Assembly (NCBI RefSeq): GCF_004634215.1
Contig: NZ_SMMH01000001.1
Span: 124,001 to 188,000, forward strand
DNA from: Deinococcus fonticola
GTDB lineage: Bacteria > Deinococcota > Deinococci > Deinococcales > Deinococcaceae
Length of the DNA stretch: 64,000 nucleotides
Direction of reading: 5' to 3'
Shown here: positions 30,699 through 39,583 of the stretch, piece by piece
How the letters are laid out: each line of letters begins with the position of its first letter
Numbering within the stretch: position 1 is the stretch's first letter
The notes under the pieces: generated by a model
Database searches by the model: none
What the model saw: only the letters and a program-made list of their open reading frames with translations
Told to the model about the DNA's origin: nothing
Made by a program: the position numbers and the translations under genes

Positions 30699-32528
30699 AT
30701 GCCTACTTACCGTTCCAGAACCACCACCGAAGGCCGCAACATGGCGGGCGCCCGCGCACTGTGGCGGGCGACGGGGATGCAGGAAGGGGATTTTCAGAAG
30801 CCGATCATCGCGGTGGTCAATTCCTTCACGCAGTTCGTGCCGGGTCACGTGCATCTGAAAGACCTGGGCCAGCTGGTCGCCCGTGAAATCGAGGCGGCGG
30901 GCGGCGTGGCCAAGGAGTTCAACACCATTGCCGTGGACGACGGTATCGCCATGGGTCACGACGGCATGCTGTACTCGCTGCCCAGCCGCGAAATCATTGC
31001 TGACAGCGTGGAGTACATGGTGAACGCCCACTGCGCCGACGCGATGGTGTGCATCAGCAATTGCGACAAGATCACCCCCGGCATGCTGATGGCCGCGCTG
31101 CGCCTGAATATTCCCGTCGTGTTCGTGTCCGGTGGCCCCATGGAAGCCGGCAAGGTGCGCCTCGGGGAGGGCGAGAAAGCCCTTGACCTGGTGGACGCGA
31201 TGGTCATGGCCGCCGACGACAGCGTGAGTCAGGAAGACCTCGACCTGGTCGAGCGCAGCGCCTGTCCCACCTGCGGTTCCTGCTCGGGCATGTTCACGGC
31301 GAACTCGATGAACTGCCTCACCGAGGCGCTGGGCCTGTCGCTACCGGGAAACGGTTCGGTGCTGGCGACGCACAGTGACCGTCAGAACCTGTTCAAACGC
31401 GCTGGGCACCTGATCGTCGACCTGGCCAAACGCTATTACGAGGGCGACGACGAGGGCGTTCTGCCGCGCAACATCGCCACGTTTGAAGCGTTCGAGAACG
31501 CCATGACCCTGGACATCGCCATGGGCGGTTCCACGAATACCGTGCTGCACCTGCTGGCCGCCGCCCACGAGGCGGGCGTGGACTTCACCATGCAGGACAT
31601 CGACCGCCTGTCGCGCCGCGTTCCGGTGCTGTGCAAGGTCGCGCCTGCCAAGGCCGACGTTCACATGGAAGACGTTCACCGCGCTGGGGGCATCATGGCG
31701 ATCCTGGGACAACTGGAGAACGCCGGGCTGCTGAACACCAGCGTGACCACCGTCCACTCGGGCACCCTGCAGGACGCCCTGAACACCTGGGACGTGACCC
31801 GCACGCAGAACGAGGCAACCCACGAGTTCTACCGCGCCGCGCCGGGCGGGATTCCCACGGTGTTCGCCTTCTCGCAGTCGCGCCGTTACCGCGAACTGGA
31901 CACGGATCGCGAAAGCGGCGTGATTCGCGCGGCCGGGCACGCCTTCTCGCAGGATGGCGGGCTGGCCGTGCTTTACGGTAATCTCGCGGAGGACGGCTGC
32001 ATCGTCAAGACCGCCGGCGTGGACGAGAGCATCCTGAAATTCACCGGCACCGCCCGCGTCTTCGAGTCGCAGGACGCCGCTGTGGACGGCATTCTCGGCG
32101 GTGACGTGGTCGAAGGCGAGGTCGTGCTGATCCGCTACGAAGGCCCACGCGGTGGCCCCGGCATGCAGGAAATGCTATACCCCACCAGTTACCTGAAATC
32201 CAGGGGGCTGGGAAAAGCCTGCGCGCTGGTCACCGACGGGCGTTTCAGCGGGGGAAGCAGCGGCCTGTCCATCGGTCACGTTTCGCCTGAAGCGGCGGAA
32301 GGCGGCACGATTGGCCTGGTCGAAACCGGGGACACCATTGAAATCGACATTCCGAACCGCACCATTCACCTCGCGGTGGACGACGCGGAACTGGCCGCCC
32401 GCCGCGCCCGACGCGAGGAGCTGGGCTGGAAACCCGCCGAAGCCCGTCCCCGCAAAATCACCGCGGCGTTACGCGCTTACGCGAGCATGACCACCAGTGC
32501 CGCCAAAGGCGCTGTCCGGAACATTTAG
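30699..32528 (+). CDS. ilvD: Dihydroxy-acid dehydratase
   Basis: Iron-sulphur enzyme of valine, leucine and isoleucine synthesis; 609 residues, similar in length to the E. coli enzyme. The cluster-binding motifs [10 protein letters not shown] and [17 protein letters not shown] are intact, as are [28 protein letters not shown] and the upstream [20 protein letters not shown] lies 13 bases before the ATG, a longer spacing than usual. The 144-base leader holds a possible hairpin (CTCCG/CGGAG) but no recognisable leader peptide or T-box. Confidence 0.96.
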   Translation: MPTYRSRTTTEGRNMAGARALWRATGMQEGDFQKPIIAVVNSFTQFVPGHVHLKDLGQLVAREIEAAGGVAKEFNTIAVDDGIAMGHDGMLYSLPSREIIADSVEYMVNAHCADAMVCISNCDKITPGMLMAALRLNIPVVFVSGGPMEAGKVRLGEGEKALDLVDAMVMAADDSVSQEDLDLVERSACPTCGSCSGMFTANSMNCLTEALGLSLPGNGSVLATHSDRQNLFKRAGHLIVDLAKRYYEGDDEGVLPRNIATFEAFENAMTLDIAMGGSTNTVLHLLAAAHEAGVDFTMQDIDRLSRRVPVLCKVAPAKADVHMEDVHRAGGIMAILGQLENAGLLNTSVTTVHSGTLQDALNTWDVTRTQNEATHEFYRAAPGGIPTVFAFSQSRRYRELDTDRESGVIRAAGHAFSQDGGLAVLYGNLAEDGCIVKTAGVDESILKFTGTARVFESQDAAVDGILGGDVVEGEVVLIRYEGPRGGPGMQEMLYPTSYLKSRGLGKACALVTDGRFSGGSSGLSIGHVSPEAAEGGTIGLVETGDTIEIDIPNRTIHLAVDDAELAARRARREELGWKPAEARPRKITAALRAYASMTTSAAKGAVRNI

Positions 32529-32548
32529 AGCCTTCAGTGCCAGGGCGC

Positions 32549-33076
32549 TTACGGTTTCACCACCTGGAAACGGAAGCGTCCCGTTTTCTGGTCGAACACC
32601 AGCTTGGCCAGCACCGCCTCCCGGTCGTACCCACTCACGATATGGATGGTCGTTCCATGCTGCGGCAGTTCAAAGGTGTAGAAGCCCGGCTCCCCACCGA
32701 TATCCTTGACCTTGACGCGGTTTGCTTTCAGGAGGGCGGCCTCATCCAGTTTCGGCATGACCTGCCGGGTCACGTCCCTGAACCCCTGCTGAGGATCAAG
32801 GAATTTGAACACCGTCGTGACGCACACCGGGCCGCAGCCGGTGGTCATCAGGCCAATCAGGTCACGGCCCTGGTAACGCCACACGGCCATCTGCCCGCCG
32901 CCCTCCCACGCGCCACCAAATTCAAGGTAATCGTTCGCCAGGTCCGCATTCACAAAGGTCACGCCTGGAAACTGAGCCCTCACTTTCATCCAGTAGTCCA
33001 GCACCGTGGGCCTCGCCTGCGCGGATGAACCCAGCAGGAAGGCGGCCAGGGCAAAAGTTTTCAGGTGAAATTGCAT
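32549..33076 (-). CDS. Secreted unknown protein
   Basis: 175-residue exported protein: signal peptide MQFHLKTFALAAFLLGSSAQA, then a single small domain with alternating strands (GGQMAVWRYQGRDLIGLMTTG, FYTFELPQHGTTIHIV). One Cys pair (CGPVC) could form a disulphide or bind metal. I do not recognise the family. ATG 33076 has GGAGG seven bases upstream; an upstream extension of the frame lacks start signals. It is convergent with ilvD (20-base gap) and divergent from hemH. Confidence 0.7.
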   Translation of the reverse strand: MQFHLKTFALAAFLLGSSAQARPTVLDYWMKVRAQFPGVTFVNADLANDYLEFGGAWEGGGQMAVWRYQGRDLIGLMTTGCGPVCVTTVFKFLDPQQGFRDVTRQVMPKLDEAALLKANRVKVKDIGGEPGFYTFELPQHGTTIHIVSGYDREAVLAKLVFDQKTGRFRFQVVKP

Positions 33077-33196
33077 AGTGAACCTCCAGAAGCCGCGTGA
33101 CGCCCTTTTCTGCACCACTTTCCTGCACCATAAGGCACCACGCGCCCCGCCCGAAACGATTTTGTCGCCGCTTGCCCGGCGTTCTCAGGAGAAACC

Positions 33197-34147
33197 ATGA
33201 CGACACAAGCTGACCAGACCGCGCCCATCGGCATTCTTTTCATGGCTTACGGCGGCCCCGAGTCGCTGGACGACATGCCCGGTTACCTGTCCGATATTCG
33301 CGCCGGACGCGTCACGTCTTCCGCCGTGCTGGACGAAATTACCAACAATTACCGCCAGATCGGCGGCAAGTCGCCGCTGCCGGAGTTCACGCGCGCTCAG
33401 GTGGACGCCACCATGCGGCAACTGGAAAGCACCCGCCGACCCCTGAGGGCCTACATCGGCATGCGGCACTGGTCACCGTGGATCGAGGACGCTGTGCGCG
33501 ACATGCTCGACGACGGCATCACGCAGGCGGTCGCCATCGTGCTCGCGCCGCACTACTCGTCCCTCAGCGTGGCGAAGTACCAGAAGAAGATCAAGGCCGC
33601 GCTGGAGATGTACCACGGTCACATCGACTTTGCTTTTATCGACGATTACCACACCGAACCCGGTTACATCACCGCCCTGGCCGACCGCGTGCGCGCAGGC
33701 ATTCAGAGCTTCCCCGAAGCCGAACGGGGCGACGTTCACGTGATCCTCTCGGCGCACAGCCTGCCCGTTCGCATCGAGAAGGAAGGCGACCCGTACTCCA
33801 AACAACTGCTGGAAAGCGCCCACCTGATCGCCACTCACGCGGGCCTGCGGGGCGACCAGTGGTCCTGGAGTTACCAGTCCGCCGGACGCAGCCCGGAACC
33901 GTGGCTCGGGCCGCAACTCGACGAGCACATGCACGACCTCGCCGCAAAAGGCGTGAAAAAAGTCGTGAGTGTTCCCGTCGGCTTCGTCTCGGATCACGTG
34001 GAAATTCTGTTCGACATCGACATCGCCGCGCAGGAAGTCGCGCAGGAACTCGGCATGACGCTGGTGCGCCCGCCCGCGCTCAACACGGATCCGCTGTTTA
34101 TCGGCACGCTGGCCAGCGTGATCGAGCGCAAGGTGGCCGCCCTGTGA
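33197..34147 (+). CDS. hemH: Ferrochelatase
   Basis: Inserts ferrous iron into the porphyrin (protoporphyrin IX, or coproporphyrin III in the alternative pathway). The 316-residue protein carries the family blocks LFMAYGGPESLDD, the catalytic His in VILSAHSLPVRI and the Glu in PVGFVSDHVEILFDID. No C-terminal membrane or Fe-S extension is present, so it is a soluble short form. AGGAG precedes the ATG. Its TGA overlaps the GTG of hemY by four bases (GTGA), so the last two haem enzymes are coupled. Confidence 0.94.
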   Translation: MTTQADQTAPIGILFMAYGGPESLDDMPGYLSDIRAGRVTSSAVLDEITNNYRQIGGKSPLPEFTRAQVDATMRQLESTRRPLRAYIGMRHWSPWIEDAVRDMLDDGITQAVAIVLAPHYSSLSVAKYQKKIKAALEMYHGHIDFAFIDDYHTEPGYITALADRVRAGIQSFPEAERGDVHVILSAHSLPVRIEKEGDPYSKQLLESAHLIATHAGLRGDQWSWSYQSAGRSPEPWLGPQLDEHMHDLAAKGVKKVVSVPVGFVSDHVEILFDIDIAAQEVAQELGMTLVRPPALNTDPLFIGTLASVIERKVAAL

Positions 34148-35490
34148 ATGAAAGCACTGCCCCGGCCCCCGTTCTTATCGTGGGCGGCGGCATGACCGGC
34201 CTGGCCGCCGCGTGGGAATTGCAGCAGCAGAACGTGCCCTACGTGCTTTTCGAGGCGAGTGGCCTGCTGGGGGGCAAGGTGGAAACCACCCTCACGGACG
34301 AGGGGTTCCTGATCGAGAAGGCGGCGGACGCGTTCATTCTCGGCAAGCCTTACGCGGCGCAACTGGCGCGCGAGGTGGGGCTGGAAGCCGAGGCCATTCA
34401 CCCGCGTGAGGACACGAAGAAGTTGTATTTCCTGCGCGGCGGGCGCCTGCTGGATTTTCCCGGCCACCTGAAGATGTTCGTTCCGCTGGACGACGAGGCG
34501 TTCCGGGCCAGCGGGGTGCTGTCGCCAGGGGGCACCGAGCGGTTTCTGAATGAGGTAAATGTTCCCCCTAAGCCTCCGACCGCCGAGGACGAGTCCCTGG
34601 CGTCGTTCGTGATCCGGCGATTCGGGGAGGAAGCCCTGAATTTCATCGTGCCCATCGCGGCGGGCATCTACGTGGCGAATCCTTACGAACTGAGCATGCA
34701 GGCCGCCTTCCCGCAGTTCCTGAAAATGGAGCAGGACTACGGCTCGCTGATCACCGGGAGTCGGGCGACCCCACGGGCCAGCGGGCCTATTTTCATGTCG
34801 TTCCGGGAGGGCATGGGGGCCCTCCCGGCAGCCATCGCGGCGAAACTCACGGGTGAAGTGCGGCTGAACACGCCGGTTTTGCGCGTTCACCCGGACGGCG
34901 TCACGCTGGCGGGCGGCGAGAAGGTGGCCGGGAGTGGTGTGATCCTGGCCCTGCCGGCGTGGTACGCCGCGCCCATGCTGTCGCAGGGGTTCCCAGAAAC
35001 CGCGCAGCTGGTCGGCGAACTCAGGGCCAACAGTTCCGTCGCGGTGACCCTGGCGTATCGCCGGGAGGACATCGAGTTCGACATGAACATGCACGGCCTG
35101 CTGGTGGACGCCAGTGAGGGCATCCCGCTGAAGGCCATGACCGTTCACAGCGCCAAGTTGCACGGCCGCGCCCCCGAAGGCCACGTTCTGGTGCGCTGCT
35201 TTTTCGTCGGGCTGGAACCTATGGCCGCCTACCGTGAAGCGGTCAAGGAAGTCGGGCGCCTGCTGGGGGCGAAAGAAGCCCCCCTCGACCACTGGTACGG
35301 TGATTGGCGCGGCAAAAACCCCGCCTATCAGGTCGGTCACCTGGAACAACTGGCCCGCATCCGCCAGAGCCTGCCCCCCAACGTGAAAATTGGCGGCGCC
35401 AGTTTCACCGGCGTCGGCATTCCCGACTGCGTGAACGCCGGGCGCACGATGGCGCGGGAAGTGATGATCCTGCGGGCCGCAGAGGCCTAG
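34144..35490 (+). CDS. hemY: Protoporphyrinogen/coproporphyrinogen III oxidase
   Basis: FAD-dependent, oxygen-using oxidase of 448 residues in the penultimate haem steps. The N-terminus VLIVGGGMTGLAAAWELQQQ is the dinucleotide-binding fold, with the acidic FEAS ending the second strand. SFREGMGALPAAIA and the C-terminal GGASFTGVGIPDCVNAGRTMA complete the FAD-binding site. Which substrate it prefers (HemY or CgoX role) cannot be told from the sequence alone. It starts at GTG inside the hemH stop, and transcription ends at the 12-bp hairpin at 35506-35544. Confidence 0.93.
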   Translation: MNESTAPAPVLIVGGGMTGLAAAWELQQQNVPYVLFEASGLLGGKVETTLTDEGFLIEKAADAFILGKPYAAQLAREVGLEAEAIHPREDTKKLYFLRGGRLLDFPGHLKMFVPLDDEAFRASGVLSPGGTERFLNEVNVPPKPPTAEDESLASFVIRRFGEEALNFIVPIAAGIYVANPYELSMQAAFPQFLKMEQDYGSLITGSRATPRASGPIFMSFREGMGALPAAIAAKLTGEVRLNTPVLRVHPDGVTLAGGEKVAGSGVILALPAWYAAPMLSQGFPETAQLVGELRANSSVAVTLAYRREDIEFDMNMHGLLVDASEGIPLKAMTVHSAKLHGRAPEGHVLVRCFFVGLEPMAAYREAVKEVGRLLGAKEAPLDHWYGDWRGKNPAYQVGHLEQLARIRQSLPPNVKIGGASFTGVGIPDCVNAGRTMAREVMILRAAEA

Positions 35491-35505
35491 CAGAGGAGGT
35501 AGGGA

Positions 35506-35544
35506 AAAGGGGAAGAGAGAACGTTGTTTCCGCTCTTCCCCTTT
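35506..35544. terminator. Bidirectional terminator, hemY/amidase
   Basis: AAAGGGGAAGAG (35506-35517) and CTCTTCCCCTTT (35533-35544) pair perfectly over 12 bases. It lies between convergent genes and can serve both. Confidence 0.85.
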
Positions 35545-35557
35545 CGCATGCTCCCCG

Positions 35558-37375
35558 TTACTTCCGTTTCAGTGCCGCGTCCCGGTAGAACTTCTCGATG
35601 CCCAGCGCAATGGTCTGCGCGAAGCGTTCCTGTCCGGTGGGGCTCATCATCAGGCGCAGGTTGGCCTTGTCGGTCAGGAAAGCCATCTCGATCAGGATGC
35701 TCAATTGCGTGGTGGGGCGGGTCAGCGCCAGGTTCTGGTAATGGATGCCGTCGTTTCCCACGTCCGGCATGGTTTTCAGGAAGCTGCCGAGGACACTGTC
35801 GGCCAGTTCGCGGGCCTGCGGGTGGTAGTAGTACACGCCCGCGCCGCGCCGGGTTTTCGGGTCGACGCCGTCCGGCAGGGCATTAGCATGAATGCTGACC
35901 AGCAGGTCGGCGTTTTTCTCCTCGGCCAGCAGCGGGCGGTTGTAGATGGGCACCGTCGCGTCGCTGTCGCGGGTCAGGATCACGTTCGCGCCTTTCTCTT
36001 TCAGGAGGGCCGCGACGCGTAGGCCCACGGCCAAGTCGATGCCTTTCTCGGGGACGCGCAGGGGGCCGGCCCCGCCGTTCTCGGTGCCGCCGTGTCCGGG
36101 GTCGATGACGATGGTGCGGCCCTGTAGCGGGCTGCGGACGTCCAGTTTCGGGGCGTCTTTCACGCGCAGGGTCAGCACGTTCTGGTCGTCGTAGGTGGCG
36201 TCGTAGCCCCAGGGCTGGCCTTTCAGATCCACATGCACGCGGGCCACGCCGTCGGCGTCCTGCCACCAGCGCACGTCCCTCACGGTGCCGTCCGGGAAGT
36301 CCGACACGATGTAATCCACGTCCGCAATAGTGTGGTACAGGCGCAGGTCGAAGCTCGAGGTCTGCTCACCGACCTGCTGTTCCACCGTGAAGGGCACTTT
36401 TGCCGGCAGCAGCAGTTGCACGGCGCTGAAGTCTGCCCCGCGTTTCACGTTGATGTTGGTGAAGATGGCGCGCGGCAGGGGCGTACCTTCCGGCTTCAGG
36501 GTCAGTGTGGATTTCGGTGCATTGAGGGTCAGGGTGCTGCTCGCCTGCACAGTGTACGTGCTGCCTTCCTCGCCCACGATCACGGTCTGGGCGCCGGGGC
36601 GCGGGTACACCACGTAGTTGCGCCCGGCGCCGTTGCGCCACACGAACGTCCCCGCCTGAATGCCGCGCCCCGGAATGGCGGCGGTCACCTCCGCGACCCT
36701 CGGCCCGGTGTTCGTGACGCTCAGTTTGCCTTTGGTGCCGGCGCTGGTCGTGGTGCCGTCCGGGGCGGTCAGGCTGAACGTCACGGGCGTGGCGGCCAGC
36801 TGCGCCGGCAGCATGAATGTCCCCGCGTACTGGCCCGCCTTGCCCTCGACCATCGGGAACGGCCCCAGATCCCCCACCTTGAAGGTCGCTTTACCGCCCG
36901 CCGTGCCGGTGAAACTCACGGGAACGCCGCGCATCTCCAGGTTCGTGGGTTGCAGATACGCGACCCGGTCGACGGCCGGCAGCGCACTGTCCTCCACGAT
37001 CTGCGCCGCGCCCGTCAGGGTTTTCGGGGGCGTGCTGGTGATTCTCAGTTCCCGCGTGCTGGTCTGCCCGTTCAGGGTGGAGGAGAGGGTCAGGGTGTTC
37101 TCGCCTTCCTTGAGCGGCACCCACTCGATAAACAGGCCGTCCGCGCCGACCAGGGTGGGCATGCCGCTGATGCTGAGGGTCGCGCCGGGTTTCACGCTGC
37201 CTTCTATCAGCACATGATCGAAAGCCACGGCGTACTTATCGCCGGGATACGCGATGTAAATGGCTTCGTCGCTGACCGGGGCCAGGATCGACGCGGGTGC
37301 GGGGGGCGTGGCGGTCTGGGCGGCACTGACGCTGAAGCTGGTGAGCAGCAGAGAACTGAGCAGAAATTTATTCAT
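35558..37375 (-). CDS. N-acetylmuramoyl-L-alanine amidase (Amidase_3)
   Basis: Secreted zinc peptidoglycan hydrolase that cuts between MurNAc and the stem peptide. The 605-residue protein starts with signal peptide MNKFLLSSLLLTSFSVSAAQ. About 370 residues of beta-rich modules follow, including Ig-like units and an AMIN-like stretch, and probably target the wall. The catalytic domain is at the C-terminus: TIVIDPGHGGTENGG (zinc His), a Glu in VPEKGIDL, LLVSIHANALPDG (zinc His) and the catalytic Glu in SILIEMAFLTD. ATG 37375 has GGGGG four bases upstream. The promoter is TTGGCG-16-TACATT on the minus strand. Confidence 0.92.
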   Translation of the reverse strand: MNKFLLSSLLLTSFSVSAAQTATPPAPASILAPVSDEAIYIAYPGDKYAVAFDHVLIEGSVKPGATLSISGMPTLVGADGLFIEWVPLKEGENTLTLSSTLNGQTSTRELRITSTPPKTLTGAAQIVEDSALPAVDRVAYLQPTNLEMRGVPVSFTGTAGGKATFKVGDLGPFPMVEGKAGQYAGTFMLPAQLAATPVTFSLTAPDGTTTSAGTKGKLSVTNTGPRVAEVTAAIPGRGIQAGTFVWRNGAGRNYVVYPRPGAQTVIVGEEGSTYTVQASSTLTLNAPKSTLTLKPEGTPLPRAIFTNINVKRGADFSAVQLLLPAKVPFTVEQQVGEQTSSFDLRLYHTIADVDYIVSDFPDGTVRDVRWWQDADGVARVHVDLKGQPWGYDATYDDQNVLTLRVKDAPKLDVRSPLQGRTIVIDPGHGGTENGGAGPLRVPEKGIDLAVGLRVAALLKEKGANVILTRDSDATVPIYNRPLLAEEKNADLLVSIHANALPDGVDPKTRRGAGVYYYHPQARELADSVLGSFLKTMPDVGNDGIHYQNLALTRPTTQLSILIEMAFLTDKANLRLMMSPTGQERFAQTIALGIEKFYRDAALKRK

Positions 37376-37439
37376 GATGACCCCCGAAGATTCGGATGAG
37401 GGAGGGCGCACGAGTCGCTGCCCCGCACCTTCCACCCTA

Positions 37440-37467
37440 AATGTAATATTGACCATATGCACGCCAA
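37440..37467 (-). promoter_or_regulatory. Promoter of the amidase gene
   Basis: Read on the minus strand, TTGGCG (37462-37467) and TACATT (37440-37445) are 16 bases apart, a good housekeeping-type promoter. It sits back to back with the lipoprotein promoter, only six bases from the other's -35. Confidence 0.6.
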
Positions 37468-37473
37468 ATTTTC

Positions 37474-37503
37474 TTGACGTCGCCCCGCCGCAGCGACTAG
37501 TAT
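37474..37503 (+). promoter_or_regulatory. Promoter of the lipoprotein-protease operon
   Basis: TTGACG (37474-37479) and TAGTAT (37498-37503) with an 18-base spacer. It is one of the few complete -35/-10 promoters in the window and drives an mRNA with a leader of about 120 bases. Confidence 0.65.
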
Positions 37504-37628
37504 TCGACTCAAGAATCTTCTCAGGTTCCCTTAATTCGGCCTCACGTCAGGTGAGGTGGACGCTGTTTCCTGCCTTGTGGCTTCCAGTGTGAAGTCCGGG
37601 CGCCTACCGACAGGAGTGGAGTGAAGTC

Positions 37629-39560
37629 ATGATTCTGAAGACACGCAAGCGCAAGAGCGTTGCCCTCGGGGCAGCCCTGGTTCTCAGTGGCCTGCTGGTG
37701 GGCTGTAACCCTGCCACCACGCCCGACCCCGGCACCGGCAACCCCGGCACCGGCAACCCCGGCACCGGCAACCCCGGCACCGGCAACCCCGGCACCGGCA
37801 ACCCCGGCACGCAACCGCCGGCCAACAGCTACCCGGTGGGCAACGGCACCATCACGGGCACCGTGGTCGACCAGAACATCGGGGCCGCGGTGGCCGGCAG
37901 CACCGTGACGCTTTACCACAACGGCCAGCTGGCCGGCACCTTTACCACCGACGCCAACGGCATGTTCACGGTCACCAAGATCGCCTCGGGCACCTACGAC
38001 TTCAAGGCCCGCAAGGCGGGAATGGCCGGCAGTGACCTCTACGGCGTGGACGCCACCGCCGACACCACCAGCCTGAGAATCGTGCAGCGCCCCGCCTTCG
38101 ATACCTCGGCGACCACTACGCCCGCCAAACTGGTCATCACGCGCGCCGACGGCAGCTCCATCTCGGGCACCACCTTCACCGACACCCTGGACTTCAAGGT
38201 CAAGACCGCGGCGGACTCCGACCACGTGCCGCCTGTTCGCATCGTGTACGCGCAGCTCGGGCGTATTCCCGGCAGTGCGGCGGTGACTTCCTCGACCACC
38301 ACCAACAACTGGATCTACAACCCCGCGCAGGATCTGGTGGACGGCATGTTCGACACCGGGGGCGTCACGCTGCCCGGCAAGAACCAGCCCAACTTCCTGT
38401 CCGGGTACGGCACCGCCGCCGGGGAAAAAGTCTTCCTGAACATCATGGCGGTGGACTTCAACTACAACTACTCCACCTACAGCATTCCCATCATCCTGAA
38501 AACGACTTCCACGCTGACCAAGAACACCGTGCTGGCGCCTACCAAAGCTGCCGCCACCGCCTTCACCCTGAAACAGGAAGGTTCCTGGACGACCCCCTAC
38601 GTCGCCCCCGCTAACGACGCTGCTGGTAACGCCGCCACGCCGGAAAACCAGGCCGCCCCCAGCGGTTCGGGCATCTACGTGGATGTGCGCTGGTGCTACA
38701 CCGACCTGACCGACGCCGCCAAGCCCTACGCCTTCGACGTGGAACGCGCCACCGACGGCACGACCTTCCGCAAGATCGGCACGGTTTCGGGCGGCAACAA
38801 CAAGAACTGCTCGGCCGACGCCCTGCAGCGCCCCTTCAACTACCGCGACAACAGCGCCGACCTGAGCGTCGGGAAGACCTACACCTACCGCGTGGTGGCG
38901 CGCGCCGCGAATACCGTGGCCAGCAACACCACCCAGACCACGCCCATCGGGCAGTTCCAGCCCACGCTGGTCTCTCCCGGCGACGAGGCGACCGGGGTTT
39001 CCCTGCGCCCCACCTTCGTGATCCGGCAAAACCAGCTGGCCATCGGTGCGGACGGCGCGGGCTACAACATCAGGCTGCGCGACCTCTACAACCTCACCGG
39101 CTACAACCTGCCCGGCTCTTCCCCCAACGCCCTGTTCCGGGTCGAGGAAGGCACCGGCGCCAGTGGCAACGGCATTCCCGCCGGTCAGTCCGTGGTCTAC
39201 ATCCAGTCCGGCAGCCGCCTGACGCCGCCGACCGAGGACAACCTGATCCTGACCGACACCGCCAGCGTGTTCCTGGAAAAGCCGCGTAACTTCTTCCCGG
39301 TGGACACCACCAAGCACGAGGTCAGCCTGCCCTTCTCGCTGCTGCTGGATTCGGACACCGCCGAGTTCAGCCTTCAGCCGCTGCGTCCCTACCAGTGGGC
39401 ACTGTACTCGGCCATCGCCTACAAGTACGCCCCCAACGAGGATCACCGCGTCTCGGCCTACTCGGTGTACACCTGGCCGTCCACGTCCACACCCGTGCTG
39501 CCCATCGCCACGACCCGCGGCGTCAACCAGAACTTCGACTTCGTGACCGGGGACAAATGA
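37629..39560 (+). CDS. Lipoprotein with GTGNP repeats and a carboxypeptidase-regulatory-like domain
   Basis: 643-residue exported lipoprotein. Signal peptide ends in the lipobox LLVGC (Cys 26), then a flexible (GTGNP)5 linker encoded by a 15-base tandem repeat. Next is a beta-sandwich of the CarboxypepD_reg type (GTVVDQNIGAAVAGSTVTLYH ... ANGMFTVTKIASGTYDFKA, about residues 75-150), then fibronectin-III-like regions (FDVERATDGTTFRKIGTV; TYTYRVVARAAN). It is probably anchored on the outer surface. A GGAG site precedes the ATG. The subtilisin-like lipoprotein gene follows 23 bases later, so the two are likely made together. Specific function unknown. Confidence 0.82.
   Translation: MILKTRKRKSVALGAALVLSGLLVGCNPATTPDPGTGNPGTGNPGTGNPGTGNPGTGNPGTQPPANSYPVGNGTITGTVVDQNIGAAVAGSTVTLYHNGQLAGTFTTDANGMFTVTKIASGTYDFKARKAGMAGSDLYGVDATADTTSLRIVQRPAFDTSATTTPAKLVITRADGSSISGTTFTDTLDFKVKTAADSDHVPPVRIVYAQLGRIPGSAAVTSSTTTNNWIYNPAQDLVDGMFDTGGVTLPGKNQPNFLSGYGTAAGEKVFLNIMAVDFNYNYSTYSIPIILKTTSTLTKNTVLAPTKAAATAFTLKQEGSWTTPYVAPANDAAGNAATPENQAAPSGSGIYVDVRWCYTDLTDAAKPYAFDVERATDGTTFRKIGTVSGGNNKNCSADALQRPFNYRDNSADLSVGKTYTYRVVARAANTVASNTTQTTPIGQFQPTLVSPGDEATGVSLRPTFVIRQNQLAIGADGAGYNIRLRDLYNLTGYNLPGSSPNALFRVEEGTGASGNGIPAGQSVVYIQSGSRLTPPTEDNLILTDTASVFLEKPRNFFPVDTTKHEVSLPFSLLLDSDTAEFSLQPLRPYQWALYSAIAYKYAPNEDHRVSAYSVYTWPSTSTPVLPIATTRGVNQNFDFVTGDK
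37731..37805 (+). repeat. Five tandem copies of a 15-base unit
   Basis: GGCACCGGCAACCCC is repeated five times without a mismatch and followed by a partial unit. Units are multiples of three, so copy-number change alters linker length and keeps the frame (GTGNP per unit). Confidence 0.95.
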
Positions 39561-39583
39561 GTCCCGCCCCCAGAGGACGAACC

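Noticed and set aside
37731..37805. CRISPR array
   Set aside because: Direct 15-base repeats without spacers inside a coding frame; no cas genes in the window.
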